From Hofstenia miamia (taxonomy: Eukaryota; Xenacoelomorpha; Acoela): a DNA stretch of 22,389 nucleotides. Positions within the stretch are counted from its first letter, which is position 1, and every line of letters starts with the position of its first letter. The translations under genes were made by a program, and so were the position numbers. The notes beneath the pieces are model-generated. The model was not told the DNA's origin and did not search any database. It saw only the letters and a program-made list of their open reading frames with translations. This document shows positions 8,380 to 17,782 of the stretch, piece by piece. Where the stretch lies: assembly GCA_004352715.1 (NCBI GenBank), contig SCFE01000002.1, positions 4,105,231 to 4,127,619 on the forward strand. Direction: 5' to 3'.

Positions 8380-9190
8380 GAAGCTCTCCTGTTCGTTTTC
8401 AAAAACTTTCTCAGTTCTACATCAGCCTCGGCCACTAGTCCTGCACATTCACCATTCTCAGAAGAAACTCCATCATACACTCCTCTTAATGTAAAAAACT
8501 CCAGATCCCCTTCATCTTCTCCTCATCGAAATGAATCTTTCAGACGATATCCTCCAGAAAACCGGTCGCCTCAACCTCAAAATGTCCGTCAACAACACAC
8601 TCATCTCAAGCCTCGCTTATCTGTAAAATCTATCAAGCCCGGAACCCAGCTCTCTCATCATTGGAAGCAGTATCTTGTAGTATGTCCGTTCTCACAATCC
8701 TTTTTCAAATCAAGCAACAACAATTCACTCATATCCTAGTCACAACTCTCATCAATTCTCTCAGAAGATCCAGAATTATCCTACAACGCACATCAACTCC
8801 GTCTTCATAAATACAGGCCTCATTGATGCACTCAAATCTACTGACATCAAACAATTTCAACAGAACATCACTTCATCTTGTATCTTTTATCCATCGAAAA
8901 TTCACTCCGCGGTTCATCTATTTCCTAGAAATTACTTCAGCCTGTAAACATTATGCTCTACAAAAGAATCATGTCATCACTAGATTTAATGAAGTCTTAT
9001 CACGTCTCTACTAATAAATTCAATGTTATTCCAGTCTTCAAAAGCTTTCTGAATTCACCACGAAGTATCAACTCCAACCTCTTCGCCCGTGATGGAATCC
9101 ACTTATCTCGTCAATGAATTGTTCATTTCACTTTCGTCTTAAAAGGATTCTTCCAACCTCGCCTAATTTCTCACTCTTCATTCCGAATTC
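8380..9190 (+). pseudogene. CR1-like ORF1 with SGNH/GDSL esterase domain, frameshifted
   Basis: Across frames the sense strand gives a Ser/Pro-rich N-terminus (RSPSSSSPHRNESFRRYPPE). It continues with SLIIGSSIL, a stop and YVRSHNPFS (block I, G-S-S in the G-D-S position), then HINSVFINTGLIDALKS (block III, cf. G-x-N-D). The end has INSNLFARDGIHLSRQ, carrying the Asp and His of block V. SGNH-type ORF1 proteins in CR1-like elements bind RNA or lipid-like esters and form part of the retrotransposition particle; that role is family knowledge. At least three frameshifts or stops (one at 9115-9117 right after HLSRQ) disable it. The block III N-D pair is altered to L-I-D. Confidence 0.7.
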
Positions 9191-9433
9191 CAAATGTCAC
9201 CTATCCGACGCTTCCTTCATCTGAATTATCATGAACATGTACAGAAAGAAGGTAAATTTTATTATATATTATTTAGTCATCTATGTAATGTTACAAAATG
9301 TACCTTTATATTATATAAATCCACATCCACATGCTTCAAAACATTCCCATTTAACATATTATGCATATACAGTTAAATTCAGTACCCTTCTTCTTAATCA
9401 CCTCAATAACTATTTTTATTCCTAAGATTACTT

Positions 9434-9869
9434 CTTTCAGGAGAATATTTTAGCTCCCAAATATTTAAAACCCATACGTAAATTAGAATATGAATTAAAA
9501 CACGATATATTTGAATCACTCTGGATAGAAATTATATCATTTGAAAATAAATGCAATAAGGAACTGATTAATAGCACATACAATCCCAATAAGAATTATA
9601 ATATAGACTATTTAAAATTTAAGGCAAATGAAATGTCCGAAATAAGTGATCTCTACTGTTCTATAAATATATTTGGTGACTTTAATATAAATTATTTTAA
9701 TAATCTTGAAAAGAATTCTTTAAAAGAATTTTGCACAACATACGATTTTCATTGTGTAAATACTGACTGTCCTACACGACATAACAATTTAATTGATTAC
9801 TTCCTAACAAATTCCGTATTAGTTTTTAAGTCCTTCATGTTTGAATCATTCAGTGACCATGCTCTTTGA
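9434..9869 (+). pseudogene. ORF2: APE-type endonuclease, C-terminal two thirds
   Basis: An open frame reads KLEYELKHDIFESLWIEI, NSTYNPNKNYNIDYLKF, INIFGDFNINYFNN, DCPTRHNNLIDYFLTN and FESFSDHAL, then a stop at 9867-9869. GDFN (catalytic Asp and Asn), the PTR...IDY-x-x-T block and SDHA (catalytic Asp-His) are the conserved parts of the apurinic endonuclease-like domain that nicks target DNA. The N-terminal portion with the S-E-T-W-L glutamate is absent, so there is a deletion between ORF1 and here. It lies directly upstream of the linker and RT of the same element. Confidence 0.8.
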
Positions 9870-11921
9870 ACATATATAAGTAACATAACTAGCAAAGTCA
9901 ATATATTTCAAAAATTTATGCAAGAGATTATCTAAATTATTCAGACGAAATAATGGAAACACTGTTGAAAAACATATCCTTCAACTATATATACACATTA
10001 AAATCTGGATCTTGCATGATTAATTATTTCAAAAGAAATTTGCAATGCAGTTAATAAAGCGGCACCAATTAAGTACCGCAAAGTAAAATTAAAAGCGCGC
10101 AGGCTTGCTTTATCAAATGCCGACGATAGTGACATATATGAACTAGTAAGTATAGTAAAAGAAAATTGACCGACAACAACTAATTGGACTAATTACGAAA
10201 AATCAAAAAGAATTATTAAACAATTAAGAAATAAAAAATCTGCTTTAAAACAAAAAAGATTCTTCAATAAACTAAATAATACAATCGAAAAATGGCGATA
10301 TATTCATAAAATTTTGGGAAAAAGCAAAGGAAGTTCAACTGATACTAATGAATTAAGTATTGATAACCAAACTACAACAGAAAAAACAAGAATAATAGAC
10401 CACCTAATTACAACATTTAAGTAACTTGGCAATTTCAATTTTCCCCAATATAAGAGAAAGAAAAATATTAATAAATTCCCAGGAAAATCATACTTTTCTT
10501 TTAGACAATAATAAAAACTTTAGACAAATAAATCAACGGCATCCAATTTTTATTATTAAACGTCATTTTCATATCTTTAGTGAACATCTACTATTTGCAT
10601 TTAACCAATGCATTATTGATAATGAATTCCCGGATATATTTAAGAAATCTGACATAAGGCCTATATATAAAAAGGCGACCCTCTAAACTATTTGAAAAAT
10701 TATTAAATAATCAAATAAATGCATATTTGATATTTAATATTCTTTCAAACAAACAATTTGGTTTTCGTAATGGTTATAGCACTCAAGATACAATTTTATT
10801 AATATCAGAACAAATAAAATCTAATTTAACCCTAAACAAATATGTAGTTGTGTTGCACTGCTTGATTTGAGCAAAACTTTTAACTCAATGAATTTTGACA
10901 TATTAATGGACAAATTAATATATTATAACTTTGATAACAAATCTGTTAAATTAATAATGACTTTCCTTAAAAATCGACAGCAAAGAGTTATACTTAATGG
11001 TAAAAAATCAAAATATATTATGACAGACCGTGGGGTTCCACAGGGCACAGTTCTCGAACCTATTCTATTTGCAATCTATGTTAATGACATAACTCAACAG
11101 ATAAAAACCAGTAAAATTTATCAATATGCAGATGATACCTGTCTTATAAATACTGATATAAATGCCTTTAATGCAACTAAAAATCTCCAATGTGGCATCG
11201 AAAATTTAAAAAATTTAAAAAAATATTTCTCAAATAATCAATTGAAAGTAAATATTGGAAAAACACCATTTATAATATTCTCCCCTAAGACAAGCAGAAA
11301 TCTCACAAAAGAACATAGAACTTAAATTAAGTAATGTACCAATAAAGCAAAGCGAATCTATTAACTATTTAGGTTTTGAAATTGACAATGATTTAAATTT
11401 CGAACAATTCTTCATGGCTAAAATTAAAAAAATGGCTTCTGGAGTTAGGTATCTTTATCATCTCAGAAATAATTCAAATATGTACTACAAACAATTAATA
11501 AATGCTCTCTGCCTTTCACACTTTCAATATTGCTCATTCCTCTTTACAAATATTAATTCAAAAGATCGCATCTTCCTTTCTAAAACTTTTAATTGGTCCC
11601 TTAAAATACTCAATTTTGCACAAAAACATGACAATGCATCCGATTACCGAATAATATACAAAATACTATCTCCTTATTATCAAGTTCAAATGTATATGTT
11701 ATCAATATTATTTAAATTCAAATTTAGTCAAAACGCAATTTCGTTTTTAAAACAGTATATTAAATTAAATGAACTGGTCTCAAACATTTTTATGCGTGGA
11801 TAAATGTCTTAATAGTTTTCACCACACAGCAACTAAATTAGGGAATAACTTACATAGAGAAATTAAATTTGAAAAGAAATTGCAAGAAATTCAGAAAGAA
11901 TTTGCAAACATTCCTCTTTAA
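9870..11921 (+). pseudogene. ORF2: linker, reverse transcriptase and C-terminus
   Basis: The linker has APIKYRKVKLKARRL and NKLNNTIEKWRYIHKILGKS. RT fingers: NECIIDNEFP-like NQCIIDNEFPDIFKKSDIRP. Motif A: LLDLSKTFNSMNFDIL, with the first Asp kept and the usual second Asp changed to Asn. Motif B: DRGVPQGTVLEPILFAIYVN. Motif C: QYADDTCLI, then LKVNIGKTPF and INYLGFEIDNDLNFEQF. The C-terminus reads LKILNFAQKH, YKILSPYYQV, and, after a frameshift near 11800, ATKLGNNLHREIKFEKKLQE up to TAA at 11919-11921. The longest clean stretch is 10867-11325. Frameshifts near 10685, 11325 and 11800 plus stops prevent a full protein. Confidence 0.88.
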
Positions 11922-12093
11922 TAGACAATGCCTTCTTAACGACAATAATACACTACATTCATTTGAAAATTTTGTATAAAATGCGCACACACATTTTATA
12001 TTATATATATATTTGTTGTATTTTTAAATAGCTTTTGTAGTTTTGTAGTTTATAATTTTTGTACCAATTTCTTGTAGCAATAAATTGCTTTGA

Positions 12094-12108
12094 ATTTATT
12101 ATTATTAA
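12094..12108 (+). repeat. (ATT)n 3' tail of element 1
   Basis: ATTTATTATTATTAAT directly after AGCAATAAATTGCTTTGA. Coding sequence of the next copy begins immediately afterwards. Confidence 0.75.
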
Positions 12109-12830
12109 TGAATTAAAATTTGAACAATTTCTACTGAATAAGATTCAAAAAATGACTGCAGGCATTAGATATCTTTATAACTTACGCAATGTAATATCAA
12201 GCATCAAATATCATAAACAACTACTACATGCTTTCTGTTTGTCTCATTTTCAATATTATTCCTTTCTTTTAACTAACCTAAATTCGAAACATCGTATGCT
12301 TCTATCAAAGACATTTAATTGGTGTATAAAAACTCTAAACTTTGCACAAAAGCATGACGAAGCATCAGTACATCGTAATAAACATAAAATATTATCTCCG
12401 TTCTATCAAATTCATCTGCATATGCTATCTATCTTATTTAAAATCAAATCTCTACAAATTTCTCTCCTTTCCTTAATGACTATATTAAATTGAATGAACA
12501 CTCGCAAAAATTTTTGTGTTTAGACAAAAATTATAATGGCTTTCCTCACATATCAATTAAATTGTGGAATAAATTAGATTATGAAATTGAATCAATTTCT
12601 TTTAATAAAACAGTATACATCAGGGGACGGTAATACCCTTCATGCATTCGAAGCATACATCCAACATTGAGCACCTATACAAACATTCATATACATATTA
12701 ATTTGTAGCTAAATATTTGTTTATATTTTATTTTTCTTTTGTCACGTATTAGTTTGTAGATTTTTTATACATTCAGCAATAAATTTGCTTTGACTCTTAC
12801 TATTATTAGTATTATTGTTATTATTATTAC
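12109..12830 (+). mobile_element. CR1/L2-like non-LTR element 2, 5'-truncated
   Basis: The copy starts inside ORF2 at ELKFEQFLLNKIQKM, equivalent to DLNFEQFFMAKIKKM of the copy just upstream. It continues through GIRYLYNLRN, SHFQYYSF, TFNWCIKTLNFAQKHDEASV and HKILSPFYQI (open to 12493), then in another frame ISIKLWNKLDYEIES. The 3' region carries GCAATAAATTTGCTTTGACT and an (ATT)n tail at 12799-12830. It is related to element 1 but clearly diverged, so it is not a simple tandem duplication. Endonuclease and RT core are lacking. Confidence 0.85.
12799..12830 (+). repeat. (ATT)n 3' tail of element 2
   Basis: Imperfect ACTATTATTAGTATTATTG followed by TTATTATTATTACT, directly after the conserved AATAAA-containing 3' end. 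Confidence 0.75.
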
Positions 12831-13125
12831 TAAAATTATATCCAAACTTTACCTCCAGTATATGACACAAAGTATAATATAAAAAGGAAATTTGACAGTT
12901 GCAGCGGAAACTGGTGGAGAATTCCAGTATTAATATAGCTAAGCACTGTTGGGAGAAATGTTTTTGAATATCTTAGATATCCCTTTGATTGCTAATATTT
13001 TCTTGGTTTTGGCTTGATTGAAAGAGTGATTTTTGTCATTACATATGTACGTTGTGTATTTTAATATTTATTTATAATTCACAGATTCAATTAGATTACT
13101 TATTTTTATTCTTGAAAAACTTGGC
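12831..13125. other. no gene recognised
   Basis: AT-rich DNA between the element 2 tail and the antisense RT remnant. I see no motif, and part may be the 3' end of that older remnant. Confidence 0.5.
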
Positions 13126-13570
13126 AAATATTTTATAGGCTTTTAAGGTTATTTCCATTTTTGACAGTTTGATTATCACTAGACAGGAATTATTTTACCA
13201 TTTTTGCTACCCTTGGTGGATGAATGTATAACATGTTGAGTAATTTATTGTGTAATGCTGTTTTACATGCCCTGTTGTAATCCAGAATTGCAATTAATGG
13301 TAGTCGTCGCTTCTGAATTTAATTATGTTGCTACGTTATCCACTAAATAAAATAGAGCTGGTCTTTTTTGTCTGCACACGAATTGAGGGTATCTAAAATA
13401 TTGGTTAGAAATTTACAATAATATGGCACCATTAGTGAATCTAAGCATTTTGATGCAATCGGGGTTACTTTTTATTGACCTAAAATATTTATAATTGTGA
13501 TAATCAGGTTCTAATATTTTGGGTATTGGTGTCACCAAGAGTCGTTTTTCATTAGATGGATATGTTAATT
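13126..13570 (-). pseudogene. old non-LTR reverse transcriptase fragment (different family)
   Basis: The minus strand, in mixed frames, reads KRLLVTPIPKILEPDYHNYK, then SNPDCIKML, PQFVCRQKRPALFYLVDNVA, and in another frame LPLIAILDYNRACKTALHNK followed by NMLYIHPPRVAKMVK-stop-FLSS. These follow the RT order (V-T-P-I-P-K; C-x-K-M-L; P-Q-F-G-F-R-like; motif A L-D-Y-x-R-A; F-L-S-x-x). The IPK and LDY forms differ from the CR1-like copies here, so a separate lineage is likely. Motifs B and C are not visible. Many frame changes mark it as old. Confidence 0.5.
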
Positions 13571-14340
13571 CTGATATGTTATATATATATATTCACAAAA
13601 GCTTACAGTACATAATTGGTCTTCAACCTGTGTAATATCAGTTTTTGAATAAGGAATTAATTTCACTTTATAGGCGGATTTTATGCTTGAGAAATTCCAT
13701 GGCGACAGTTGTGCTAGATACAACAATGACAAATTCATTCATTGACTCGTTTTGCTGAATTGTCTGATACCGTTGTTCAGTTTCTTGAGAGTGAACATGA
13801 GATTGGTCTCTGCGCTCAATGAAAGCAACTACACAAGAAACTTTCACTTGACACGGATTTTTTTTAAAAATTCAATAAAGTCAATTCAAATTTTCAAGGA
13901 GCCAACATAACGCTGATCACCTGTAGGTATGCGTTGCATTTATTCATAATCTTTGCAAAAAAGAATTCCTCAATTCCTAGAATTTTAGCACTAAGACGAC
14001 GTGTAACATCAGAAGAAATTGAAAGTTACACAATAATCACAGTGAAGTTGAAAATATATGACTGCAAGTGATCGTAATCTTGATGTAATATTCTGAAAAT
14101 AATGGTGGATACCAGAAACTCTAGCAAAATAAGAAAATGTCAGACTGTTATTCAAAAATGTGGAAAGATGTAAGGAATTTGTTGCTATCTTTCCATATAT
14201 AGTCAGGCAGGCTCCAGTGCTGCGAACAATGTCATCACCAAAAAAAGAAATCATCAGAGAATCATTTAAAGGGGAGTTCTTCTGTCTTATGTAATTTATT
14301 TAGGCAGAAATTACTAGTATCATTTCCGCAGCAAGTGGTT
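13571..14340. other. no gene recognised
   Basis: The first part may be the linker upstream of the antisense RT remnant. A minus-strand frame (14009-14254) starting MISFFGDD and a partly open plus-strand reading (VERCKEFVAIFPYIVRQA) both cross 14050-14250, but neither shows a family motif. I assign nothing. Confidence 0.4.
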
Positions 14341-15145
14341 ATATAGTCTTTGATGCAAAATTTTTATCCTAGCCTTGATTTTTCTGAAATATGCATTATC
14401 TTAGAATAAATTTATATGATTCTTAAATGATTTCAATTCTTCAATGCTTTTAAATATTTTAAGGTAATGTATTCCAGGTTCGAATAGAAGCATCATAATA
14501 CGGAAATTTTTCAGAACTTTTTCTTTACTTTAATACATGTATATCTTTTATTTTAAAATCTGCAAATGGTGTTCATCATTATAAACTGTTTTAAGAAAAT
14601 GATTAGGCTATAAATGTTTTAGAAAGCTCCTAATTGAATGTTACATTTTTTATTCTGTGCATTACTAAATTAGTAGGCCTTAATAACACGCTTGCCTAAC
14701 TACTAGTGCAATATTAATACATACAGACAATTTTCCAATTATTTTATTAATATGAGAGTGCACTTAACTGAGTCAATATTGCCGTCCGAAGGCAAAATGA
14801 CCTAACTGCAAATTTGTTTTCTGTTTAAATTCTATCCATACAAGTCATTATTTTGGGACTTCGTTTTTCCTGCAGTAGAAAGTATATAGGGAGTGCAGAT
14901 ACGTTTTTCTGCCTTGGACATAGAATTAGTCTATGCTAAATCAGAATAAATATGAGTAGAACAAATATGCAGTTACATCATTTTTGCTTTGGGGTGGCAG
15001 AATAATTCACCCAAGTACTTGAAGTTGTCTGTAGTAGGCACATTAACATTAAAATTTAGATTCGAAGTTACTGAGGTAACATCTTAATTATTTTACGGGA
15101 TTGTAGAACTCAAAATTCAGTTTTAGGTTCACTAATAATTTGATT
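14341..15145 (-). pseudogene. CR1-like ORF2 C-terminal fragment (antisense)
   Basis: On the minus strand this matches the copy at 21228-21950 along its length. Matching parts are the segment for KTEF-C-I-L at about 15110-15130, VNVPTTDNFKYLG-like sequence near 15025-15060, the LVVRQ-like stretch near 14710 (shared GCCTAACTACTAGTG), and SIRTWNTLP near 14480 with its downstream tail. It covers the region after the YADD motif to the end of ORF2. Frameshifts and stops are frequent. The 5' boundary near 15145 abuts a sense RT fragment of the same subfamily. Confidence 0.7.
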
Positions 15146-15679
15146 GGAAAAATAGCAAAAATATGGTGAGTTTTCAGCAGTTGCATGTTTAGATCTTTCA
15201 AAAGCTTTTGACTTATCGACCACCACACCTTAATTGGAAAAAGATTCTTGGCTTCACAACCAAAAGTAGACATAATCGAAGACAAAGAGTTAAACTAAAT
15301 GGAATTTTCTCTGGTTGGACTTCTGCTAAAAATGGTGTGTTCTACAAGGAACATTTTGGGACCTTTACTATTCAATGTGCATGTAAATTATTTGAGCAAT
15401 CAGACCACACCACATGTAAAGTCATGCAATATGTCGGAGATACTAAGTTACTTAGTTAATATAATTTTGCAAAACAAATAAGAAATATTAAAAAATATTC
15501 TCTTAGCATAATCCCAACAGCTTCCAACCACAGCAAACATTTAGTTAATTCACACACTAGTGCTAAGTTGACTTTACAAATAGCAGCTATACAACAGGAA
15601 TACAAAAATTAACAAAAACTTTCTACATCTACAGAGTGTTATATATAAAAGTGTACTAACTACTTACTATCGTCCTATC
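14409..15679 (+). repeat. 1271-bp direct repeat, copy 1 (likely assembly duplication)
   Basis: As far as I can compare by eye, it is identical to 15681-16951 at a constant offset of 1272, with a single N at 15680 between the copies. Confidence 0.9.
15150..15480 (+). pseudogene. CR1-like RT fragment (motif A to motif C), sense, head-to-head with its C-terminus
   Basis: The sense strand reads AVACLDLSKAFD (motif A), then KKILGFTTKSR, RRQRVKLNGIFSGWTS, NGV with a frameshift, then RNILGPLLFNVHVNYLSNQT (motif B end). Near 15430 comes YVGDTKLLS, a degenerate YADD. It aligns with the copy at 22040-22330 (IACLDLSKAFDSINHNIL, RFQRVKLNDIFSEWLP, PLLFNIY). Catalytic YADD is altered to YVGD. The copy at 16422-16752 is its exact duplicate. 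Confidence 0.7.
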
Positions 15680-15680
15680 N
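15680..15680. other. single N joining two identical copies
   Basis: One unknown base lies exactly at the boundary between the two 1271-bp copies. Confidence 0.98.
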
Positions 15681-16951
15681 AATTTATATGATTCTTAAAT
15701 GATTTCAATTCTTCAATGCTTTTAAATATTTTAAGGTAATGTATTCCAGGTTCGAATAGAAGCATCATAATACGGAAATTTTTCAGAACTTTTTCTTTAC
15801 TTTAATACATGTATATCTTTTATTTTAAAATCTGCAAATGGTGTTCATCATTATAAACTGTTTTAAGAAAATGATTAGGCTATAAATGTTTTAGAAAGCT
15901 CCTAATTGAATGTTACATTTTTTATTCTGTGCATTACTAAATTAGTAGGCCTTAATAACACGCTTGCCTAACTACTAGTGCAATATTAATACATACAGAC
16001 AATTTTCCAATTATTTTATTAATATGAGAGTGCACTTAACTGAGTCAATATTGCCGTCCGAAGGCAAAATGACCTAACTGCAAATTTGTTTTCTGTTTAA
16101 ATTCTATCCATACAAGTCATTATTTTGGGACTTCGTTTTTCCTGCAGTAGAAAGTATATAGGGAGTGCAGATACGTTTTTCTGCCTTGGACATAGAATTA
16201 GTCTATGCTAAATCAGAATAAATATGAGTAGAACAAATATGCAGTTACATCATTTTTGCTTTGGGGTGGCAGAATAATTCACCCAAGTACTTGAAGTTGT
16301 CTGTAGTAGGCACATTAACATTAAAATTTAGATTCGAAGTTACTGAGGTAACATCTTAATTATTTTACGGGATTGTAGAACTCAAAATTCAGTTTTAGGT
16401 TCACTAATAATTTGATTGGAAAAATAGCAAAAATATGGTGAGTTTTCAGCAGTTGCATGTTTAGATCTTTCAAAAGCTTTTGACTTATCGACCACCACAC
16501 CTTAATTGGAAAAAGATTCTTGGCTTCACAACCAAAAGTAGACATAATCGAAGACAAAGAGTTAAACTAAATGGAATTTTCTCTGGTTGGACTTCTGCTA
16601 AAAATGGTGTGTTCTACAAGGAACATTTTGGGACCTTTACTATTCAATGTGCATGTAAATTATTTGAGCAATCAGACCACACCACATGTAAAGTCATGCA
16701 ATATGTCGGAGATACTAAGTTACTTAGTTAATATAATTTTGCAAAACAAATAAGAAATATTAAAAAATATTCTCTTAGCATAATCCCAACAGCTTCCAAC
16801 CACAGCAAACATTTAGTTAATTCACACACTAGTGCTAAGTTGACTTTACAAATAGCAGCTATACAACAGGAATACAAAAATTAACAAAAACTTTCTACAT
16901 CTACAGAGTGTTATATATAAAAGTGTACTAACTACTTACTATCGTCCTATC
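15681..16951 (+). repeat. 1271-bp direct repeat, copy 2 (likely assembly duplication)
   Basis: Identical to 14409-15679 as far as I can see. It carries the same antisense ORF2 C-terminus (15681-16417) and sense RT fragment (16422-16752) as copy 1, so those pseudogenes should be counted once. Confidence 0.9.
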
Positions 16952-17119
16952 ATAGAACACTAAAAATAAAGCCTCTTAAATATAACAGGAAAATAATGAA
17001 AAATTAAATTCGTACCACATCTAATAAACATATGGAATAATTTACCAAAATCTATAAAATTATTTAATAAATTAAGAGTATTAAAAACAAAGCTAATAAA
17101 CACTTCCATAAAAATATAA
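16952..17119 (+). pseudogene. non-LTR ORF2 extreme C-terminus
   Basis: The sense frame reads KFVPHLINIWNNLPKSIKLF then NKLRVLKTKLINTSIKI and a stop at 17117-17119. I-x-x-W-N-x-L-P followed by a basic helix is the usual end of CR1/Jockey ORF2. Upstream (16880-16950) fainter similarity continues into the duplicated block. An EN-RT linker of another copy begins immediately after the stop. Confidence 0.6.
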
Positions 17120-17775
17120 AGAATGACAAGCCTTGGCTTTCCGATTTCTGCAAAGAATTAAAAACAAAAAAATGACGCTTTTAAATTTTTTTCTAGGACC
17201 CGTACTCCTGAAAGTTATGCATTATACAGAAAAGCTAGAAATACTCCTAATATAGAAAATTGTAAAACTTACAATGAGTAATTAAACATGAAAACAGAAA
17301 ATTACGAAACCAAAAGTGTAAATGGAGATTGATTAACGAAATCTCGAATTGTACCAAATCAAAATCTTCTCTCATAAAAAAAATTGTAGACCCCGAAGGA
17401 AATCAATACTTCACCGATTTTGAAATTTTCAATATTTTAAATCAAGCATTTGCAAACCTAGGTAATTATGAAGGTCCTCAAATGAAATTCCAGGAAATAA
17501 ATCCTAATAGGCACACCCCAAATTTGGTTTTCTCTTTATAACAAGTTTTGAATTAAGGCAATCAAGAAACTAAAATCAAACAAGTCAAGCGGTCCCTTCA
17601 AAATTCCAATATGGTTACTAAAAAACAATGCGAAATATATTGCCATAATCTTTAAATTATATCTTTAATGAATGCATAAAATGGAATATTTTTCCCGATT
17701 TCTTGAAAAGGCTCACATTACTCCAATTTACAAAAAAGACGACCTATATCAATTACATCACCAATCAGTAAAATT
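17120..17775 (+). pseudogene. non-LTR ORF2 fragment: EN-RT linker and RT fingers
   Basis: The sense strand gives KNDKPWLSDFCKELK (the K-P-W-I/L linker start), YALYRKARNTPN and WRLINEISNCTKSKSSLIKK. It continues with FNILNQAFANLGNYEG, AIKKLKSNKSSGPFKIPIWL (the K-S-x-G-x-x-x-I-P RT finger motif), IKWNIFPDFLK and AHITPIYKKDD. The last piece, in another frame, is PISITSPISKIG (the R-P-I-S-I box). This is the N-terminal RT region only. Motifs A-C are missing because the sequence switches abruptly to an ORF1 start near 17776. Several frameshifts. Confidence 0.8.
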
Positions 17776-17782
17776 GGCCGCG

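Larger units (their letters stand above)
8363..12108 (+). mobile_element. CR1/L2-like non-LTR retrotransposon 1, nearly complete but degenerate
   Basis: In order: ORF1 with an SGNH-esterase domain (about 8380-9190), ORF2 with part of an APE endonuclease (9434-9869), a linker (9870-10420), reverse transcriptase (10420-11330) and C-terminus to a stop at 11919-11921. A 3' region follows with AGCAATAAATTGCTTTGA and an (ATT)n tail at 12094-12108. The domain order and the esterase ORF1 suit the CR1/L2 part of the Jockey superfamily, and the clade assignment is inferred. The N-terminal third of the endonuclease is missing. Many frameshifts make the copy inactive. Confidence 0.85.

Noticed and set aside
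8823-9425. Short plus-strand frames (8823-9014, 9194-9376, 9231-9425)
   Set aside because: They are out-of-frame shadows over the frameshifted SGNH ORF1 and the spacer before the endonuclease.
8326-12830. Elements 1 and 2 as a simple segmental tandem duplication
   Set aside because: The copies are clearly diverged and element 2 begins inside ORF2, which fits separate truncated insertion better.
14009-14254. 81-codon minus-strand frame
   Set aside because: No recognisable domain, no promoter or splice context, and a competing partly open plus-strand reading.
14475-14490. GGTTCGAAT-like tRNA B box (also at 21336-21346)
   Set aside because: Both occurrences encode the same residues of the LINE ORF2 C-terminus (I-R-T-W-N). 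No cloverleaf or A box is present.
15088-15285. 65-codon minus-strand frame (repeated at 16360-16557)
   Set aside because: It crosses the head-to-head junction. Its C-terminal part is degraded LINE ORF2 and the rest is antisense to an RT fragment.
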